NCBI GenBank assembly: GCA_017163975.1
Contig: JAFFSR010000082.1
Span: forward strand, 795,001-859,000
Source of the DNA: Anastatus disparis
Taxonomy: Eukaryota; Arthropoda; Insecta; Hymenoptera; Eupelmidae
Reading direction: 5' to 3'
DNA length: 64,000 bases
Shown here: positions 58,274 through 64,000 of the stretch, piece by piece
Position numbering within the stretch: the first letter of the stretch is position 1
How the letters are laid out: each line of letters opens with the position of its first letter
Program-made: the position numbers and the translations under genes
The notes under the pieces: model-generated
The model's input: only the letters and a program-made list of their open reading frames with translations
Told to the model about the DNA's origin: nothing
Databases searched by the model: none

Positions 58274-59468
58274 AACGGCCAATATTATTTGAAAAACAAA
58301 ATAAAAATATTGAAACGTTCAAATGAATCATATAAAAAAACATAAAAAAAAAAAGATGATAATCTAATTATTTTAGAAAAAAATAAAAAGTATTAGAAAA
58401 AAAAAAAAATTTTGGAAGGAACAAAATGAAGATAATATTAATTATTACCAAATAGCCAAAGATACATTGATTAATAATAATGAAAATTATATTATGAAGA
58501 ATAATATTGGTGATTTGAATCCAATTTGTGATTTTTGTGGTGCTAGACATTTTTCATTTGAAATGTCAAGACATAAGAAATTTACATTATGTTGTCAACA
58601 AGGGAATATAACATTTCAAAAAGACCTAGAATATCCTGAAGAGATTAAAAATTGCTTACGGAAAATTCTATGACAAGTAATAATTTTAAAAAATGCATAA
58701 GATCATACAATAATGCTTGAGCATTCGCTAGTTTTGGTGCAACATTTGATAAATTATTTAATGAAGGTCCTCAAGTCATACGTATTTGCGGACGAATATA
58801 TTATAATACATATGCATTACATACAAATGAAAATGAATAAAAAAAATATGGACAATTATACATATTTGATAACAAAGAAGCAAATAAATGCCGCATAGAG
58901 AACGATTTGAATTTTTCTGTTGAATTATTGAATAAATTAGATACTATAGTCGAAAAAAATAATCCTTACCCAGCAGCTTATAAAATGTTGCACGAAGTAG
59001 AACTTGAAAAAAATAATCGTTTAATTAAAAATGGAACTGTACCTAGAGATGTTAAGATATATATAAAACGAAACGATAACTTTGATAAGCATTGATATAA
59101 TGAAGCTAAATGTAATGGAGTAGCAGTAGTTTTTGTAGGAAATAAATTATTTATTGAAAAAGACATATGTATCTACTCGAAATCAGAAAAACTAATAAGG
59201 ATCCCCTATATAAGTAAACACGTAGATCTCATGATATATCCACTTATATATCCGAATGGTGGTTTTGGATGGATACCAAAAATGAAATCAAATAAGTTAA
59301 AAAAAAACATATCAGCACTTAGAATTCACTCTTACAAGATGAGCATTAGAAATGAGTTCAGCCAATTTCTGAATTTGAGAGAATTAACACCACAGTATAG
59401 TGTTGATTCATGGGTTAAAATAGAAAATTCAAGATTATATTTTATGAAGAAGAATCAAGATTCTTTAA

Positions 59469-59608
59469 CCTTCAGGCGACCGGGGTGGCACCTTTTGGGT
59501 TCACCAATTGTGACATAGTAAAATATTATCAAAAACTAACGTTTGTGATAATATTTTACTATGTCATAATTGGTGACCCCAAAAGGTGCCACCCCGGCCG
59601 CCTGAAGG
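59469..59608. mobile_element. Hairpin MITE with TTAA TSD (piggyBac type)
   Basis: Near-perfect inverted arms start CCTTCAGGCG and meet around a ~14-base loop at 59536. TTAA flanks both sides (59465-59468, 59609-59612). Removing it with one TTAA gives the frame NQDSL followed by RTDNL, aligned to the left copy. Confidence 0.9.
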
Positions 59609-59744
59609 TTAAGAACAGATAACTTAAAAAATAGAGGAAAAAAAATCAATAATAGTTTAAAAATTGGAAAAATGTTTATATTGCCATCTAATTTTAAAGG
59701 AAGTCCGCGTCCCTTACATCAAAATTTTCTGGACTCGATGACGT

Positions 59745-59996
59745 TAGTACTAACAACGAAGATAGACGCTTATAGAAGCGTACTTTAAATGGGCGGACAG
59801 GGGCTCAAAATCTAAAGCTTATGTCCTCCAGCCGCGTGGTAGCGCTACTAAAATGCCATGTATTTCTATATCTATATATACCGATGTTTTCATATATATA
59901 GATATACACGTAATGTTAAAGTATCCTCCAAAAGCTGGGCTCCCAAAGTTAACCCAGAAGTACGCTTCTATAAGCGTCTATCTTCGTTGGTACTAA
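59745..59996. mobile_element. MITE, ends TTAGTAC..CAACGAAGATAGACGC
   Basis: The ends share AACGAAGATAGACGCTTATA and AAGCGTACTT in inverted order. The ~250-bp element splits the Rep gene between SMTLV and KPDLF. Confidence 0.82.
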
Positions 59997-60818
59997 GGAT
60001 TAGGAAACCAGATCTTTTCATTACAATAATATGCAATCTGAAATGGAAAGAACTCACAAATAATATAGGAAAAAATAAAGAAGTTACAAATGGACCAGAT
60101 ATTGTTTTAAAGTATTTAATCAAAAATTGAAAATATCTATAGAGGATATAACTAAAAAACATATTTTGGGAAAATGCACTGCCTATTCATACGTAGTAGA
60201 TCTTCAAAAGAGCAGATTATGGCATGCCCACATGCTAATATTTTTGAGTAAAGATGATGAAATTTACAATAGTAATAACGTTGATTAATTTATAGTAGCT
60301 GAAATACCAAATAAAAATGAGAATCCCAGATTATATAAAATAGTTAAACAATTTATAATCCTTGGCTCTTGTGAAGATCAGAATAAAAATTTACCTTGTA
60401 CGGATGAAGAATCAGGAAAGTTTCCGAAAGTTTTCTGAAACGAGTTAATAAAACTACAATAATGACAAATGGTTATCCTATTTATCGACTAAGAAATAAT
60501 AAAAATGAGATATTATACACAAAAAACAAGTAGGCAGACAATAGATTTGTGGTTTCTGATAACCCGTATTTTTTACTAAAGTTCATATTAATATTGAATT
60601 ATGTTCAATAATAGGAGTTATAAAATACTGCTTATTTAAATACTGCTTCAAAGGATATGATTGTGCATTTATCGAAATGAAAGCAAGTGGAATAAATACT
60701 GAAAGTAATGCTAATGATGGAACAGATGAAACGAATTATTTAAATATGTTTTATGATAAAATCAAACAATATATAAACACAAGATACGGTTGCCCACCAG
60801 AAGCTATGCATCACATAT

Positions 60819-61370
60819 AGGGATATATCTGGAACTTTTTAATTTTGAGAAATTGTCTTCACAACAATTGAAAAGTCTATAATACAAGTTTCTGGAGTGG
60901 CACACACTTCAATAAGGGCTTAAATTACTCGTTCGTGTGAGTAGAATATGTAATTAAATTTTGGTATCGATTGAACAATCGTTGTTCACGGTACATAACA
61001 CTAACATTAAAAATAGTCTAACAGCTTCCTAAAGAGAGGCACATGTACCAGCGTAGGCTTAAACTGTTCTTTTTACCATATTCATTATGCTCAATAAATT
61101 TGAGAATGATCGAAAGTATGTTACTTTTTTTATAGCTCAAGAAACACACGTAGAAAAATATGAAAAAAGTATCATTTTTGATGTATAAAATTATATACCG
61201 TGAACAACGTTTGTTCAATCGATACCAAAATTTAATTACATATTCTACTTACAGAAACGAGTAATTTAAGCTCTTATTGAAGTGTGTGCCACTCCAGAAA
61301 CTTGTATTATAGACTTTTCAATTGTTGTGAAGACAATTTCTCAAAATTAAAAAGTTCCAGATATATCCCT
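60819..61370. mobile_element. 552-bp foldback MITE, TSD ATAT
   Basis: Inverted arms of ~165 bp begin AGGGATATATCTGGAACTTT. ATAT at 60815-60818 and 61371-61374. Removal with one ATAT rejoins PPEAMHHI and WEYNISELSHT, exactly colinear with the left copy. Confidence 0.92.
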
Positions 61371-61375
61371 ATATG

Positions 61376-62035
61376 GGAATATAATATTAGTGAACTTTCT
61401 CATACAATTTATAGATTATCCGTTTATAATAAAAATGAACAATATGTGTATTTTAAAGAAGAATCCGAACACGATATTGATGAGAAAAATGTCAATACAA
61501 CACTAATAGCGTGGTTTTAACTTAATAAAAGTGACCCAGAGGCACATAATTACTTTTGTTCTGATGTACCGCAAAATTATGTTTTTAATTGAATACATAA
61601 AACATGGACGAAAAGGACAAAAATTATGAAACCTATTCTAACCAGAATGTATTCGGTTAATCGAAAACAAAGAGAGAGATTCTTTGTAAGATTACTTCTG
61701 CTTCACTTTAAAGCTGCAACATCTTTTGAAAGCTTAAAAACTTTCGATGGAATTATATACCCAACATTTTTTAGAAGTAGTAAAAGCAAGAAATTTAATT
61801 GGAATCAATGATGAGTGAGATAAAGGTTTTGAAGAATCTTGTAAATCTTGATTTCCAGAAACTCTTTGTCAATCATTTGGTTGCATTTGTACATTTCACA
61901 ATCCAATTAATGCAAGAAAGTTATATGAAAAATATAAAATCTATTTTCATCTTCCAAAAATGTATGAACAAAAAGTTGAAGAATATGCATTAAGCATGAT
62001 TAATGATATTTTAACTAATAATGGATTCTAATTAA
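61376..62035 (+). pseudogene. Right Helitron pre-helicase region
   Basis: Contains ISELSHTIYRLSVYNKNEQY, MKPILTRMYSVNRKQRERFF, LLLHFKAATSFESLKTFDGI and FHNPINARKLYEKYK in successive frames. Stops are at 61518-61520 and near 61590. Matches the left copy at 49850-50600. Confidence 0.82.
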
Positions 62036-62202
62036 GTGGCTTTAATTTACCTACTTCAGAATACTATTGAAAATAACGAAAATGAATATAATACAGTAAA
62101 TAATGTTAATAATATTCGGTCAATTATTGATACTCTAACATATGCTCAAACGACTATTTGTAATACAGTAATAAATTCATTAAATACAAATTGCATTGAA
62201 AA

Positions 62203-62241
<39 letters not shown>

Positions 62242-62539
62242 CATATAATAAAGATATATCGCCTACGCCGCCGCCGCCGCCGTGTATAAGAATTTTATGT
62301 GCCCTCAGTTAGCTGAAATTCAGCTAAAATTTAGCTGAAAGTTAGCTAAAAGTTAGCTGAAATTCAGATAAAATTCAGCTGAAAGTTAGCTGAGAGATAG
62401 CTGAAAGGTAGTTAATTGTTATCTAATTTAATTAATTGTTATCTAATTCAAGAACGTTCTCTTGGAAATTGATATTGATTTGATAATTGATATTGACAAT
62501 GGGGGGTTGTGAGCGAAGCGAGCAGGAGGGAACCCCTAG

Positions 62540-62620
<81 letters not shown>
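62203..62620. mobile_element. Composite insert before the helicase Walker A
   Basis: AT run, CGCCTACGCCGCCGCCGCC, GTGTATAAGAATTT, an AGCTGAAATTCAGC-type repeat zone (62310-62420), a GC-richer end (GAGCGAAGCGAGCAGGAGGG) and a second AT run (62540-62618). Corresponds in position and opening to the left insert. Confidence 0.7.
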
Positions 62621-62621
<1 letters not shown>

Positions 62622-62622
<1 letters not shown>

Positions 62623-63660
62623 AGACGGTCCAGGTGGAATTGGTAGAAGCTACTCATTGAATACAATTATAACTTATTTAAAAATACATGAAATCAACTA
62701 TTTAGTTGTATCATGGTCAGGTATAGCGGCTAATTTATTACATAACGGTGTGACAGTACATACAGCATATAAATTACCGTTGAACATATCTGAAGACATA
62801 ATATGTGATATGAGTGCAAACAGCGAAATAGATAAAAAAATGAAAAGTGTATCAATTTTTATCTGGGATAAAATCACAATGACATCAAAATACGCTTTTG
62901 AGGCCGTCGATCGCATGTTTAAAGTTGCATGTGATAATAATTATCCATTTGGAGGGAAAACATTTATCACATCAGATGATTTCAGATAAACATTGTCAAT
63001 AGTAAAATATGAAAATAGAACACAGATAGTAGAGAATTGTGTAAAAAAAGCTATTTATGGGTACATTTTTAATGGTAATTTTTATTCAAAATATGAGAAC
63101 GGTAATGAAGTTATACAAATTCCAAAAGAAATATTGTCAAAGCGCAATCTAATTGATGAAATTTGCGGGCATAATATAAGTATTGAAAATTGTGACAATT
63201 ACGAAAATATTATATTAGCACCGAAAAATGCAGATGTAATAGAAATGAATAAAAAAATTTTATTAGAAATAAATAAACCATTAATAGAGTACTTGAGCAT
63301 TGAATCTGCAAATGATGTAAATGACGGAAGTTTAGACGTAATTTTGCCAAAAAAATTTTGAAATTCTTTAACGCCCAACGATTCACCTCCACATAGATTA
63401 TAAATAAAAAAAGGAGTTATGGTAATGTTTCTAAGAAATTTGAATTTAAATAAAGGACTTTTTAACGAAACCCGATTAGTAATAACAAAATTAAAACAAT
63501 TTACTATTATTGCGCAAATATTAACAGGGAGTGAAAAAGGGAGCACTATATTCTTACCACGTATGATCTTATTAGCAAATGATGAACTGCCATTCCAGAT
63601 GACCAGAAAACAGGCAGTTATGCGTGGCACTTTCAAAGACAACTAATAAAAAAGAATTGA
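62622..63660 (+). pseudogene. Right Helitron Pif1-type helicase
   Basis: Walker A GPGGIGRS at 62627-62650 has Arg in place of the catalytic Lys. Motif II reads FIWDKITM where the family has DE. Then FGGKTFITSDDFRQTL-like, NIILAPKNADVIEMN, and STIFLPRMILLANDELPFQM, MTRKQAVMRGTF-like C-terminus. Stops at 62987-62989 and 63359-63361. It would unwind DNA during rolling-circle transfer. Both nucleotide-binding changes predict no ATPase. Confidence 0.85.
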
Positions 63661-63661
63661 G

Positions 63662-64000
63662 AATATTAACAAAAAAATCAAGAAAAGTTTAAGATAAAAT
63701 GATCCATACAAACATCGTTTACAAAGAAATATCATAAAACCACAATACTAAAATTAAATATGATGAATAAAAAAATAAAATCAAACATATTTAAAACTCT
63801 AATATAATATTAAATATAAAGATATTAAAAAATTATGAAGTAGAGTTGAAGTAGCGCTATGTGGTTAAAAATCACGGCTGCGATTGTTAGTTATGTGCCA
63901 TTGAAGAACGCGATTGCTTTTTTAAATGCTGTGTGACTGGGAAAAAAATGGTTGCTTTTGTAAGTGCTGTGATGGGAAAGAACGCTAAAACTACTGTAAG
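63662..64000 (+). repeat. Helitron 3' region, inverted copy of 42280-42584
   Basis: 63680-63850 is a close reverse complement of 42426-42584, and 63850-64000 continues into the 45-bp tandem repeat. The window ends inside it. Confidence 0.88.

Larger units (their letters stand above)
58467..60540 (+). pseudogene. Right Helitron Rep/HUH nuclease
   Basis: A Cys/His zinc segment CDFCGARHF...CCQQGN opens the region. Then GPQVIRICGRIYYNTYAL-like sequence, YPLIYPNGGFGWIPK, SIRNEFSQFLNL, DLFITIICNLKWKEL, WHAHMLIF with His-x-His at 60223-60231, FIVAEIPNKNENPRLY and SGKFPKVF. The C-terminal YPIYR-type motif lies near 60475. Two MITEs (59469-59608, 59745-59996) and several stops interrupt it. Confidence 0.82.
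57220..64000 (+). mobile_element. Right Helitron with MITE insertions
   Basis: Plus strand: Lys-rich region (57220-57780), Rep (58467-60540), pre-helicase (61376-61800), helicase (62620-63650) and a 3' region that continues past the window. It matches the left Helitron in domain order and, in the last ~320 bases, in nucleotide sequence (inverted). Interrupted by MITEs at 57788, 59469, 59745 and 60819 and by a composite insert at 62203-62620. Confidence 0.8.

Noticed and set aside
42280..64000. A recent giant inverted duplication of one locus
   Set aside because: The Helitron proteins and internal inserts in the two halves differ too much. Only the Helitron sequences are shared; the central spacer is not mirrored.

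Overview
The window is eukaryotic, AT-rich, repeat-dense nuclear DNA, most likely from an arthropod and plausibly an insect. The evidence is the repertoire of elements: an env-bearing Ty3/gypsy element, a Penelope-like element with a GIY-YIG endonuclease, an R1-type gag, a CR1/L2-like LINE, Sola-like and other DNA transposons, Helitrons, tRNA-derived SINEs and MITEs. I see no host protein gene, no rRNA, no functional tRNA gene and no bacterial feature. Almost every coding region belongs to a mobile element and is broken.

Region by region. 1-4578: a 39-bp minisatellite, a possible LTR, a foldback repeat, and a decayed minus-strand copia polymerase split by a small MITE. 4579-24066: one Ty3/gypsy endogenous-retrovirus-like element with LTRs at both ends, gag, protease, RT, RNase H, integrase and an env of the chuvirus-like glycoprotein type. 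It has grown to 19.5 kb through two datable insertions: a 5.5-kb head-to-head palindrome of Penelope-like elements after integrase (14-bp TSD), and a 3.25-kb DNA transposon (4-bp TSD) 8 bases before the env start codon. 24067-26252: a DNA transposon with long inverted ends built of 122-bp repeats that carry nuclear-receptor half-sites; it abuts the gypsy 3' LTR. 26253-33448: a GAT-type microsatellite, an R1-like gag fragment, then a 5.5-kb GAT/GAC array with kilobase-scale higher-order duplications. 33850-38183: a CR1/L2-like LINE whose ORF1 is split by a tRNA-SINE with a perfect 15-bp TSD.

38184-64000: dispersed and simple repeats, then two related but diverged Helitrons facing away from each other (left minus, about 42.4-53.7 kb; right plus, about 57.2-64.0 kb). 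Both end in the same 45-bp tandem repeat. A Sola-like transposon with 0.5-kb inverted ends interrupts the left one, and at least three MITEs interrupt the right one. The right copy's intact intervening codons confirm two of these insertion sites to the base. A tRNA-derived SINE sits between the two Helitrons.

The elements do not cooperate as a pathway. What the window records is a layered insertion history, readable from target-site duplications. Many frameshifts fall in homopolymer runs across unrelated elements, so part of the apparent decay may be consensus error in the assembly.
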